Positions 1 through 10,750 of a DNA stretch of 64,000 nucleotides are shown one piece after another. The stretch covers positions 316,234,041 through 316,298,040 of the forward strand of contig NC_081405.1 of the NCBI RefSeq assembly GCF_030272615.1, written 5' to 3'. The stretch's first letter is position 1. Every line of letters begins with the position of its first letter. Origin of the DNA: Cryptomeria japonica. Taxonomy: Eukaryota; Streptophyta; Pinopsida; Cupressales; Cupressaceae. A program made the translations under genes and the position numbers. The notes beneath the pieces are model-generated. The model saw only the letters and a list, made by a program, of their open reading frames with translations, did not search any database and was not told the origin of the DNA.

Positions 1-135
1 GATCTTGATCGCTAGGTTGCCCACTTTGTGTATGATCTTGTGTGGGATCTTCATATAGGACACCCATGTCTGGCATGCCATATTGTTGTTCAACCATCTT
101 TTACTTTTGGGATTGAGTTGCGACTATACACAATA

Positions 136-283
136 TTTGTGATGAAAAGACTTAGGAAATTTGTGATGAAAGGACTTAAGAAATTTGTGATGAAAGGATT
201 TAAAAAGTTTGTGATGAAAGGATTTGAGAAATTTGTGATGAAAGGACTTGAGAAATTTGTGATGAAAGGATTTAATAAATTTG
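136..283 (+). repeat. 24-bp minisatellite, six copies
   Basis: A 24-bp unit of the form TTTGTGATGAAAGGAYTTRA plus four purine-rich bases is repeated about six times with few changes. Because 24 is a multiple of three the array stays open and gives an 88-codon frame whose peptide is a repeat of KFVMKGL-like octamers. There is no other sign of a gene, so I treat the frame as a by-product. Confidence 0.85.
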
Positions 284-1318
284 AGGATGATTGATGAAGA
301 AGGTATGGTAGTGATGGTTTAGAAGAAACTTAATAACTAGGTTGTCTTTGACATGAATACGACTTAATGGAGGATTGATTTGAATGACAAGTTGTATGAA
401 GGGATATGACCACCCTAATTTGGATGATAGCTGGTGTTTCAAAGGACAAACTTGAATGTTGATGGAGATGACAGACTCTTAGCTTCTCTCTTGGGCTTAT
501 GAAAAATGTGACGGATAGAGTTTTGATGCAATTTTGGACTTTGTGTGGGTAATGACTTGGACAATTGTTTGTGTCTTGACAAATGTTTTTGCAAAGTGTT
601 TGGGGATAGTGATGTGTTTTTAGTCTACTCTTGGCAAGTATGTATCAAACAAAGAAAACATATTGATCAAATACATATTATATCAAAGACACTCATACTC
701 ATATACAACATTCTTAAGGCTGGCAGGGACAATAGTCATTGAATCCCAATTGGTTTCCCATCTATGCTTACCCAAAGAAGACACTTAGATGCTTGACCCC
801 ACTAGCTCCCCTCCATGGCACTCACTTCTCGGGGCAGCCAAGCATCAATTCCATGAAAACTCCTCATGGCGAACTTTCTGTCTCTACTAAGGGTCGTAAG
901 AATATGGGCCACTTCAGAGGTCCAACCTCCTGCACCAGTGACTAGAAGGTTTTTGGCCACTATGAACAAGGTATTTAGTAAGTCTTCCCATTAGGAGCTA
1001 CCCTTCGAAGTTGCGCAAGCGCAATTGAGGCCTATAGCCCAACGAAGCACCAAGAACTTAGTAGTCACACAAGCATGATTGAGATCTCTAGGATCCTACT
1101 AAGCACCCAATGTGAGAGTGAACTCTCATATAGCCCCAAACATTAACCCTTTTGTAGTCAATAGCCTATTTATTATAGTGAGTTGGGAACCCTAGGTCCG
1201 GGTGTAATCACTTGGGTCGTTCCCCTCTTACCTTCTCAAAGAGCAAGTTGGGAGGGCAGACCCACTAGAGGTAAACACATAATCAAACAAGAAAAGGTTG
1301 GAGAGTCTGGATTTCTGA

Positions 1319-1334
1319 TCGTCTAGTAAGACGA
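1319..1334. repeat. Hairpin module, copy A (compensated stem)
   Basis: TCGTCT and AGACGA flank the 4-nt loop AGTA. The surrounding module (GGATTTCTGA before, GAGCATACT after) is shared with the copies at 2151, 2350, 2456 and 8679, which have TTGTCT and AGACAA. In this copy both stem halves changed together, so pairing is kept. Confidence 0.7.
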
Positions 1335-1462
1335 GAGCATACTTTCCTACCTTTACGCTTTTCTTAAGTACACATAAGACAATGGTTCATTCCATTCTAA
1401 TTAATATCTAGGTGCCTAATTTAAATAAATGCACAATATTTGGTTGAATCAGCTAGGCAACC

Positions 1463-1630
1463 TGCAAAACCACTTGATTAGTAGTTTGAAAAATGGAGTC
1501 TTCAAAAAGCGTCCTACAAAACAACCTGATTAGTAGTCTGGAAAAATAGAGTCTTCAATAAGCATCCTGCAAAACAACTTGATTAGTGGTTTGGAAAAAT
1601 AGAGTCTTCAAGAAGCGTCCTGCAAAAAAC
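1463..1630. repeat. Tandem repeat of about 62 bp, nearly three copies
   Basis: The block with CTGCAAAACAACTTGATTAG and GAGTCTTCAA is repeated about three times with roughly 62-bp spacing. A decayed single copy with CCTGCAAAAATAATGAATCA occurs at 8827, in the corresponding place of the related element. Confidence 0.75.
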
Positions 1631-2150
1631 AACAAAATGACAAAAATATTAATTTTATTTTTATTTTTTGAGAATGAATAGAAAAACATGAATAAAAACT
1701 TTTTTATTAATGATAAATGTGGATTTGAAGAAAGCTTTGATGGGTAAATGGGGTTTGACTAGGTTTTTGCCACTTTCCAAGGGATAGGCAAGCGAAAAAT
1801 GGGGATTTTGGAGGAGAAATGAAGGAATGGGAAAATTTGTCCAAGAGGGACAAAGAAGCAAAAGTTGGAGATGGATAATATGAGAAAAATTTGGAGGTGA
1901 TTGGATAAAAGGGGAAAGAGTTATGAAAAACCCTAAAAATAGAGAAATATGGGATTTTGGGCTTCAAAATGTGAATTTTTTGGATAAGGCCTCCAAGGAG
2001 GGAAATGTGGAAAATGGCAATGCGGAGAATCTGGTGAAGTTTTAGAAACCCTAAATTTAACAGAGCAGACAAAAACCCTAGATTTAATAGAGCAAAAACC
2101 CTAAATTTAACAGAATAATAAAAAAAAATGTCAAAGGTCCGGATTTCTGA

Positions 2151-2471
2151 TTGTCTGGATAGACAAGAGCATAATCTCCTACTTTCACACTTTCTTGCGG
2201 TCAAACAGATTATATTTAAACAGAGCAAATAATAAGAAATAAAAAAAAGAAATGTAGACTACAATTAGCACATAAAAATTTCAGACAGATTAACAGAGTA
2301 GACAGTAGCACTAAACAGATAGAAAAGTGTCAAAGGTCTGGATTTCTGATTGTCTAGATAGACAAGAGCATACTCTCCTATTTTCACACTTTCCTGCGGT
2401 CAGAGCATATAGTCGCGCTAAAAAGAATAGAAAAGTGAAAGGTCTAGATTTCTGATTGTCTATATAGACAA
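2151..2471. repeat. Hairpin modules, copies B, C and D
   Basis: Three further modules carry the 16-nt inverted repeat TTGTCT-N4-AGACAA at 2151-2166 (loop GGAT), 2350-2365 (loop AGAT) and 2456-2471 (loop ATAT). Each is followed by GAGCATA and a CTCCTACTTTCACAC-like tract. On the minus strand the module would read as a CSCLSRQSEI-like peptide, but flanking stops make a coding role unlikely. Confidence 0.75.
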
Positions 2472-2804
2472 GAGCATACTCTCCTACTTTCACACAGATT
2501 ATAATTAAACAAAGCAAATAATAGATCGGATAATAGGAATTCAAATTCCCACAAAAATGCTCGCGCTAATCGTAGAGCTATCGTGCTGAAATTGAAACTG
2601 AAACAGAAAAAGAACATAAATAAAAATGAAATAGAAACATAAAAGAAGCTGTTGCGAAGAAATATAGAGCCTCTATTCTGGAACCTGCAATTTTTTATTT
2701 TTTTTTGCAATCGTGCTATTCTAGAACCTGTGTCTCACAACTTACAAAAACCTTAAAAAAAACATTAGTTCTTAAGGACGTGGGTCCCACCGGGCATGCC
2801 AAAA

Positions 2805-3936
2805 TGAAGAGGGGAAAATAGATTGGAAGGTCAAATGATCAAAACATAACGGAATAAACATGCAGAATGCTAAAATATCATTAAAAGACTATTTCACCTT
2901 GCTATTTTACCTTCTCCTTCGCATTGAGCTTGATGAAGTGAAGGCGCCCCTTGATAATACTCCACTTGATGTGCTCCTTTGATTGCTGGATGTGGATGGC
3001 TCTCAAATTTTGTGCATAAATGAAATGGATTTGAAAAATGATAAGGATGAGATGATCAAGTTGCCAAGATGATTTCTTGAGCTCAAAAGGGCAGTATAAA
3101 CTTATTGGGTTTCAAGATCTTTAGAATGAAGGGATGGAGCCCTATTTTATAGGAAGAGGAGAGGAAAATGGATGGCTAGGATGAATTCATGATGAAGGGC
3201 TAAGATTTACTTGTGAGCTCACACAAGGTCCAAGAGAGGGTGTGGAGACTAAGAAATATGCCTTAAAGGCATTTTGTATCTCCACACTCCACAAGATGCA
3301 TTGGAGGAATTAAAAATTCTCCAAAACAGGATATCATGGGGATTGGAGGAATAAAAAGGATTTAAAATTTCCTTGGGAGAGGGGATGCCTAGAGGAATGT
3401 GTGATTTTGAAAATCTTACATTCAGCTAGGAAAAAAGCATTTAAGGCTAGTGGCTGGATGAAAAAGACAAAGAGTTGACTTTGTGGCTAATCATGATGAT
3501 TAACCATTAATGACTGATTAGGAGAGGGATTAGAGGAAATGTTAGGTGGGATTAATATTTGTAGGAGAATTTGACTAGGAGAGAGAATGAGTGGAGGGAA
3601 TAAAAAATTAGAAGAATAATGTTAAGTGAGTTTAGAGAGTTTCTAGAAGAATTTATTAGGTTAATGATGAATTAAGAAGACAATTTGTATGAATCATGTA
3701 GGTTAACTAATTAATTGAAATTATTTAGCTAAGAGGAAGATTTGTGAGGATTTGATTTTTTAGGAGAATAAAGAAAGGGATTTATTTATTAAATAAATCA
3801 ATCACATGCTATAGTGACAATATTAATTATATTTAATTAATATTGAGAGGAATTTGAATTAACATAATTAATTAATTAATTAATTATGCGAGGAATTAAA
3901 AATAATTAAAATAATTATTTTTAAGTGTCTACAACA
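2805..3936 (-). mobile_element. LTR of a minus-strand LTR retrotransposon
   Basis: On the minus strand the block starts TGTTGTAGACACTT at 3936 and ends near TTCA at 2805, followed inward by a primer-site-like sequence (2783-2801). A TATA box (ATAAAATA, 3143-3152) precedes a CCATCCCTTC tract, as expected for an LTR promoter. The outer part (3700-3930) is extremely AT-rich. The partner LTR would lie to the left of this window. Boundaries are estimated. The block appears to have inserted into the copia-type LTR that starts at 3937. Confidence 0.5.
3143..3152 (-). promoter_or_regulatory. TATA box of the 2805-3936 LTR
   Basis: Minus-strand ATAAAATAGG, lying about 790 bp inside the LTR start and 340 bp before its end, a normal place for an LTR core promoter. 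Motif call only. Confidence 0.4.
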
Positions 3937-4793
3937 CCAATATTTGTATGTGGAAACTGTGTAAGGGGAAAAACCACGGTTGGAAACCTTACCCACAATC
4001 AGATGATACTACTGCAGATAGTAAGTGTACATAAATGGGGTCTGCACATGCAGAAAGGCCAATAGCCTATAGCTCACTGCTCAACCACAAAATGGGAGTC
4101 ACACTAACTACATTTGGATGGTTAAATCCAATAAGAATGTACTGCACAAAATAGCATCTTCATATGCTGGATTTAGTACCAGTGTAATGCTAATATGCTT
4201 ATACAAAAACCTAGCTTCACCTTCAAATGATGTCTTCGTGTATACCTCTCCTTGATCTCGCATATACCTTCACTCAATTCTTTTCTACATTCCACACTTG
4301 ATCTTACAAATAAGATCTTACATTTATACCATACCCTAAGACCAATTTGAGTAGGTCGGCTCTACAAGATATTACGATAAAATCATTTTACAAAAAATAT
4401 AATATCCGATGCAATAACCGATTAAACATGTCGGCTTAATGCATTTACATCAATAATAAATCATCTCCATAGCGTGCCATGTTAATCTGGAAAAGATAAA
4501 CCTACCGGTGTAACCCTAGATAACCTGGACCTATTTGTTGGTAAAAGCAAATATGCAAATATGAATATACCAATGATTAATTCTTCAAAACAAAGTGTCC
4601 ACATGATGTCTTCGACATTACCAAGTGTCTTCCATATCATTCCAAATACCGGTGAACATTATCCCGCCGGTGAACTATATACCAGTAACTGTGCAATAGT
4701 TACTTGCTTGCCGGTGAATGTTGCTGGATCTCCAAAGTGCTTATTTTCAGTAGGTGTTGACATCAATGACAAAACCATACCAAAATACCAACA
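3937..4793 (-). mobile_element. Copia-type LTR, minus strand, 3' end truncated
   Basis: Read on the minus strand the block opens TGTTGGTATTTTGG at 4793 and shares with the plus-strand LTR at 4820 the motif CATTGATGTCAACAC. Its inner end (3943-4020) carries the same tract as 5835-5925 (CTGCAG, AGTATCATCTGA, TGTGGGTAAG, a GTGGTTTTT stretch). It is cut at 3937 by the neighbouring LTR, so the last part is missing. It contains repeated CCGGTR pieces, as do the two following LTRs. Confidence 0.65.
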
Positions 4794-4819
4794 TTTCCAT
4801 CAATGCCAAAGGGGGAGAT
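4794..4819 (+). other. Polypurine tract and last bases of a copia-type element
   Basis: The 26 bp between the two head-to-head LTRs contain CAATGCCAAAGGGGGAGA, the usual sequence just upstream of a copia 3' LTR. The matching sequence before the third LTR is CAATGCCAAAGGAGGAGA at 6379-6396. Confidence 0.7.
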
Positions 4820-6124
4820 TGTTGGAATTAAGGATAAATTGATTATGTGTTGCATTGATGTCAACACTAGTTGTTAGGGATTGTTACCAATAGATAGGTT
4901 ACCAGTATAAGATCTGGTGTTACCGGCAGAAGAGATTATCTATTGGGCACTTTCAACATGTTTGGATCAGTGAAGTATATTGAATTTCATGTGTTATATG
5001 CTCCATGAGCATGTTTGGGTCAGTTGGTATTTGCTTGGTAATTGGATGCTATCATACACTTTGGTAAACCCTTACCGGCACTTGTTTAAGGCTTTACCGA
5101 CAGAGCTTTCAATGAGGAATTGTGACAGGATGCATAAGTGGTGTTGGTGCAGCTTCTAGATGGATTTCAAGATGCTGAAGATGTTCATTCATCGTTCTTC
5201 AATTGCTTGAAGATGTATCATGCTAGTGTGTACTCTACATGTTACTTGGATGTTTCAAGATGTTTTATTGATTTTCTATTATTGTTTTGATCTTAAAACC
5301 GACATGGAATATCATTGTAATAAGGAATTATGTAATGATCTTATTGTAATATCCTCAAGTGGTTGATTTTCTATTATTGTTTTGATCTTAAAGCCGACAT
5401 GGAATATCATTGTAATAAGGAATTATGTAATGATCTTATTGTAATATCCTCAAGTGGCTGACCTAATTGGTTTAGGCCTTAGGGTTTGTATAAATTAGAG
5501 GTAAAAACTCTTTGTAAAGTATCATGTTATTGGAAAGGTCATGATCAAGGAATGTAATGTGCGAATATTGTAATATCATTCAGGTGGAGGAGTTGATTGA
5601 TCATTGGTGATCGAATTGTATTCAGAAGAGGATTTAGTCCTCTGATATTGAGCTTAACGAGGACTGTAATCAGGTATAGTAGATGTTATTTCTTCCAGTT
5701 CACTCTATTGGATTATTGTCCATTTATCTTGAGAAGGTTGTAGCCTCTTTGTAGTCAGTGAGACTCTTTTGTAATGACTAGTACACTCTAGGTAGTGTGC
5801 CTTCCTACAAGTGCAGGCCCCTCATTGTAACACATACTTTCTGCAGAAGTATCATCTGACTGTGGGTAAGTTTCCCATTGTGGTTTTTTCCTTTCTGGGT
5901 TTTTCACGTACAAATCATGGTGTTATGTGGTATGGTTTCTTTACATTGATTATCTAGTTAATTGTTAAGTTGTATTGTTTATCGGTATCTGTTCCTATTA
6001 GCATCTGTCTGTGCTTTATCGATACTTGATTTGTTTAAGGTTATATTGTGGATTAAAAGTTATAATCTATAAACAACTGATTCACCCCCCTCTTAGTTGT
6101 TCACCAGTTATCCTAGCAGCATCA
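4820..6124 (+). mobile_element. Copia-type LTR, plus strand (about 1.3 kb)
   Basis: The LTR starts TGTTGGAATTAAGG directly after a polypurine tract and ends near a CACCCCCCTCTTAGTTG tract followed by GCAGCATCA. TATAAATT at 5489-5496 is a plausible core promoter. The segment 5835-5925 matches the neighbouring minus-strand LTR. No pol sequence is attached, so this is a solo or truncated LTR. A 95-bp stretch inside it is duplicated in tandem upstream of the TATA box. Confidence 0.7.
5268..5457. repeat. 95-bp tandem duplication inside the LTR
   Basis: Two nearly identical 95-bp copies (5268-5362 and 5363-5457) each contain TTGATTTTCTATTATTG and AAGTGG at their ends and differ at only a few positions, for example AAAACCGACA against AAAGCCGACA. 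They lie just upstream of the putative TATA box in the U3 region. Confidence 0.9.
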
Positions 6125-6396
6125 AGTTGGAGATTGTTGATGCAGAATAGTGAAGTATGACACTGTACGTTCTACTTTCACTTTGGCATTATTGTCAAAG
6201 GGGGAGAAGAACTATATGATTGGGGAGAAGAACCATATGATTGACAAAGAGAAGATCTATAGAAAGTTACCAGTTGAAGACATGGAGAAACAGTTGAAGG
6301 AGAGTATGGAAAAATGTAAACCACAATTCCTATTTACAATCATAACAAATCAAGGGTTTTGATACTTGTATTGTCATCAATGCCAAAGGAGGAGAT
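6125..6396 (+). mobile_element. Copia 3' internal remnant with polypurine tract
   Basis: This short stretch between two plus-strand LTRs ends with GTCATCAATGCCAAAGGAGG and the GAGGAGA tract that precedes the next LTR. An earlier decayed version (GGCATTATTGTCAAAGGGGG at 6183-6202) suggests duplicated 3' ends. The two 60-70-codon frames here have no recognisable domain. Confidence 0.5.
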
Positions 6397-7782
6397 TGTT
6401 GGCATTTACATGAAGATTGCATTGATGAACTATATGTTGTCATTGATGTCAATTATAAATGGTAATGACGTTGTTTCTCAACTGGTAGGTGAGCTGGTGA
6501 AGGAAATTGGTATTACTAGAGAAGCAGTGAGATCAACTGGTAAACCCTACTTGTTGATGTGCTAAACCCTAACCGATGGAGCTTGGTGAATCAATTGTAT
6601 TGGTTTATAATCAAATGATGAGCGATAATGGTTATGCCACATATGCATGTTGTATGTGAAGAGTTTCAAGTAGTTTTTGGCATGTAGAGATAATAGTTTT
6701 ATCTTGGGAATGAGTGAGTTCATTGCATGTAATGGAAACTATGTGATGAGTTACAGGAGATCGATGAAGCGGTGATCAAGGAGCGGTCGAGGTTGTCTTG
6801 AATCATGTGCAATTGATTACTATGTAATCCAATGGTCATACCTGAAATAATTTGTTTTTAATCTCTGTGAGATCTTAGGTTTGTGATGTGTTATCGAATA
6901 GTTGTTTTGCTTATAAGGTCAATGAGTTATTTTGTTATAGTGTTGACAATTTTGGTTGAATGTAAGAGTGATTGGTTTCTGAACCAGGAGATGCATCTAT
7001 AGTATGTGTAAAAGAAGATAGGAGCATGGAAAGGATCCGATCAAGCAGAGTAGTGTTATTTACTAGATCAAAAAACCCCTTTTATTCTCTAACAATTACA
7101 ACAATCAAATCTCTTAACTAGGTAAGCTCTAAAAAACTTAATGTTATCTAAATCATCTAACTAGATGATCCATTAGCTTAGATTTCAAATCTTGTAGCGA
7201 GGTTACTCATAATAGGGTATTGCTTCTAATAGGGCATTATAGTTAATCCCTAAACTAGGTGGTCCCTAACAGGATCTGATCTTAACAGGAGTTCTTGTAA
7301 AGCTTTACCAAGCTTGGCTCCTAACAAGGTGAACTTCAAAAGAGTTCAGAATACTTGTGGGTATTCATCCCCAACGTGGTTTTTCCTGTTTGGGTTTTCA
7401 TGTCAAAATTATTATGTCAAGTGGTGAATGTTTTTGTGGTTATGTTTGCTATGGCTAATTTTCTTAATTTCTAAATCCACTTAAATATAATAGGATGACA
7501 CACAACAATCTGAAATGACATTTTACTTTTTATAGTAAAGTATTTGGATGTTTTGGTTAAAAGGTTTTGAGAGTTTTAGAGTTGTTTTACATTTTGTTAT
7601 GAAAGTCAATCAGTATACTTGACACTGATATTGCAATTTGTAGTTTAGTGTTTGAACTAGTTAGTTCTAAGTTTGACTTGAGAGGTTATTTTTGAGTTTG
7701 GTGAAAGTCTAGTTAGTTTTCTATCTACGTATTCACACCCCCACCCCTCTCAGTAGTTGACCGGATCCTTATTGATTCATCA
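6397..7782 (+). mobile_element. Copia-type LTR, plus strand (about 1.4 kb)
   Basis: It starts TGTTGGCATTTACATG after a polypurine tract and ends with a CACCCCCACCCCTCTCAGTAG tract and CATCA. In the middle it carries the same GTGGGTATTC, CCCAACGTGG and TTTTTCCTG order seen at 5854-5895. Diverged from the LTR at 4820 but of the same general family. No attached coding region. Confidence 0.6.
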
Positions 7783-9420
7783 TACCATCGGTAATAGTGA
7801 CTCGTACGACAGTTTATACTTTCTCAGATGACAAACTAGTAATGTTGAACTTGATTCGTACGACAGTATGTGTATGGAAGAACGATAATTATTAGAGAGT
7901 TGTACGAAAAAAAAAAGACTCATATGACACAAGAATGGATAGGGACAAGTTTCTAACAAGGACAAAGATTTTTACCGCTAAGTTTTTTGGTGTTTTTGAT
8001 TGTTTTCCATTTTTCGGGGTTTCAGTTTCCATTTCTAGGACAAAAACATAACAAGCACGCAAGATGTAAAGTGAGTTCAAGTACAACATGCTACCCCTAA
8101 GGAAGTTCACAGAGAGAGAAAAACTTTGCTTGTAGGCTTAGGTACACACCCAATAGCTAATCAGAATATAGTCGTTGATTCTTACGCAACAGATTCTCAA
8201 TGTCGTATTAGCCAACTCTAAATACTAATGGGGGTATGCTATGGCAAGTATCTTGGGAGAGCTACTATCTCTCTTGCACAAAAATTATCCCTGTTTTAGA
8301 GGTGAACCATGTAGCTTCTATATTAAATTTATTAGTAAGGACTTTCGTTCCAAATCACCCCTTGAAGTTGCGCAAGCACGTTTGAGGTTTATAGCTCGAC
8401 AAGATACCGAAACAAGATGTAGTCACGAAAGCATGATTGAGACTGAAAGGCCATACAAAATGCCCGATATGAAAGATATCAAAGAGAAAACTATTTAATC
8501 CTGTCCTCCGAGACTTTAATCCCGAAATCCCTATTTATTATAGTGAGTTGAAATGCTTGGGTCTAGCTATACTCACTTGGGTCATTCTCACAGGGTGATT
8601 ACTTTTTCCCACTGTGACAGGTCTGCTAAAAGAATACAAATCTCAAACTAGAAAAACTTCAAGGGTATGGATTTCTGATTGTCTGTGCAGACAAGACCAT
8701 ACTCTCCTACCTTTTAGACTTTTCTCAAACATGAAAGATAGATTTGTTCATTTACCACATTGCAATTTAATTTCCCAGGAATGAATTAAAGAATACACAA
8801 AATTTACTTGAATCTCATCACACAACCTGCAAAAATAATGAATCAGTAGTCATATTGTTTTTGAGCGACAAATGTGTTCTTCGACAAACATTCTACAAAC
8901 ACTGGTTAGGCTATGAAAAAAATATCTCACACAGATAGGAAACAAGCCAGGGTTAGCATTAATGTCATCAAATTTGAATCAGAAAAAACCCTTAAAATGT
9001 AATATATTTTTGATATGAGAAAATAGAGTATCGTACGAGTATTATCACATAGTCATATGAGTATTATCCATAGACCATACGATATTCCATATAGGGCCAT
9101 ACACGAAACCAAAGAGTCATACAAGGTTTCTCAAAGAGTCGTATGAGTATTCACAACATATAGTATGACAAAAAATTAAATCTCATCATGTACCTTGCAG
9201 AAATTCGTATGATTCTTTGCAAGAATTGTACAAAAAAAATACGAAAAAATGAAAAGAACTGATCTGTAAGGTCAAAAAATGTAGTCTCGAGCCCCACAAA
9301 AATGTGTGTGTGAAAAGTGGTAATCTGCAAGGTGTGAGGCATAGACACCTAAATAAATCATTGCATGCATGGTTAGACAGATATAATCGTGAATGTGAAA
9401 ACCATAACAAATCAACCTAT
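7783..9420 (-). mobile_element. Second copy of the 5' internal region seen at 1-2804
   Basis: The segment 8310-8900 is collinear with 960-1640. Shared landmarks are GAAGTTGCGCAAGC, TAGTCAC-AAGCATGATTGAGA, TATTATAGTGAGTTG, ACTTGGGTC and the hairpin module at 8679-8694. Its flanks (7790-7930 and 9030-9210) carry many TCRTAYGA-like near-palindromes absent from the left copy. No pol domain is visible. The 85-codon plus frame at 8241-8498 covers part of the collinear block but the left copy does not keep it open. Confidence 0.45.
8679..8694. repeat. Hairpin module, copy E
   Basis: TTGTCT-GTGC-AGACAA, in the same context as the modules at 1319, 2151, 2350 and 2456 but about 6 kb away in the second element copy. 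The stem is unchanged while the loop is fully different. Confidence 0.75.
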
Positions 9421-10450
9421 TTCCTTCTAGAAGATGTGAGTATAGACTTTCTCTCAGATTTGTCTAAGCAATACCTGTGACAAGACTACACCAAGACGAA
9501 GGATTTAATCTATATGAGCACAAAATTGAGCTAAATGGAGGCAAGATTAAACTATATGGATGCAATATTAACCTAGATATGTAAGATTAAGCTATGAATG
9601 ATTAAACTAAATATGCAAAAACCTAAGATACAAGAATCTCAAAGAACAATATTCTTTAATACTCTAGAGAAAAAACAACAAAGTAACAATAAATCTCCAG
9701 GGTGTCTTGAATGAAAGATGCAAGGTTGAATTTATAGAGAATCTAAAGATACCAATTGTTAAGATCGATTAATGATGAGCAGTTGAGATTCCTCAAAAAT
9801 AAAAGCCCAAACTAGGTGAATTGGAATAATTAATTTCTTTGATTTAGTTTCAGAGAAGATTAGATTGAGTTAATCTTGAGATAAATTCCAATTAAAGCTT
9901 GATTGAATGCATTAAGAGTATAAGTCCGAGTTTGCATTGAAGATATAAATTTAGTCGATTCCATGCACATGAGATCAAATTTGTTGATTCCATGGACATT
10001 CCTCTTAATTGCTCAAGATTTTTATTAGAAAAATCCTTTTTAATGCAACTAAATTTATCTCCTCAATATTTTCTTTGAGTTTTAATTTTAGAGAAAATGA
10101 TTTATTCAATTTAAGTCCTTTTCTTTCTTTTCTGATATTTCTCAAGTTATCTCAAATTCAGAAAAAGAAATATCTCAAGTTGATTTCGACTCATAATTTA
10201 ATTCCTTTTGTAAATTAATTCCTTTCTGTAAATTATTTCAGTTTTTATGATTTAAATGGTAAATTGATTTATTAATTAAATATGCTACGATATTTAATAA
10301 AATAAATAGAATAATTGATTAGAATGATTTACTTGGGATGATTAATTAATTAAATAAATATTTAAATAATATGGAATGATTTATTTGCCATGTGACATTG
10401 ATGATTGAGGAATTAATTAATTAGGTGCTCAAGATTAATTTAATTGTCTT
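9421..10450 (-). mobile_element. Probable LTR of the second element copy
   Basis: By analogy with 2805-3936 this block lies to the right of the shared internal region, turns extremely AT-rich towards its outer end (10230-10440) and has a minus-strand TATA box (CTATAAATTC) near 9730, followed by CATTCAAGACACCC. I could not fix either boundary or find the inverted TG...CA ends, so this is inference from position and composition. Confidence 0.3.
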
Positions 10451-10604
10451 TGGTTAGGACCTTGGTGATGTAGTCGAGATTAGGGGCTCATGGTTTAGCG
10501 GACCATTTTTAGGGTATTTATCTTTGATTTCTAGTTTGATTTGGACTTTTTGGAAGTAATAGAATTTAACTATATCCCAAACATTTAAGCTTCTATAATC
10601 ATTT

Positions 10605-10750
10605 ATTTTTATTCTTTTGATGAGCTGAAGATGAGAGCTACTTTTTGCTCAATTTTTGGTAGTTTCAATTTGGTTCCTTTATTTTATTATTTTGATGAGC
10701 TGAAGATGATAGCTACTTTAGCTCAATTCTTGGTAGTTTGAACCTGGTGG
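10605..10750. repeat. 75-bp tandem duplication
   Basis: Two copies of a block with TTTTGATGAGCTGAAGATGA, AGCTACTTT, GCTCAAT and TTGGTAGTTT begin at about 10617 and 10692 (period 75). Beyond it, 10760-11660 is AT-rich DNA in which I recognise no gene or repeat. Confidence 0.8.

Larger units (their letters stand above)
1..2804 (-). mobile_element. Internal 5' region of a degenerate LTR retrotransposon (Tat-like, tentative)
   Basis: This stretch lies inward of the LTR-like block at 2805-3936 when read on the minus strand. Just inside that block, at about 2783-2804, the minus strand reads TGGCATGCCCGGTGGGAC, which recalls the primer-binding region of plant Tat-type Ty3 elements. No gag or pol domain is recognisable. 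What can be seen are repeats: a hairpin-bearing module in four copies (1319-2471), a 62-bp tandem repeat at 1463-1630 and a 24-bp minisatellite at 136-283. The part from about 960 to 1640 is collinear with 8310-8900, so two members of one family are present. I see nothing assignable in 295-960. The class assignment is inference; the repeat relationships are directly visible. Confidence 0.4.

Noticed and set aside
1707-2228. Minus-strand 173-codon frame as a gene
   Set aside because: It runs through the repeated hairpin modules and low-complexity sequence, and its CSCLSRQSEI peptide only mirrors the repeated module.
1319-2471. Regularly recurring hairpin modules as a CRISPR-like array
   Set aside because: Spacing is irregular, the spacers are related repeats, and the surroundings are plant retrotransposon DNA.
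4561-4842. 93-codon plus-strand frame
   Set aside because: It crosses from one LTR into another in the opposite orientation and so cannot be a conserved gene.
8241-8498. 85-codon plus-strand frame as a gene
   Set aside because: The collinear region at 960-1090 does not keep the frame open and the block belongs to a retrotransposon interior.
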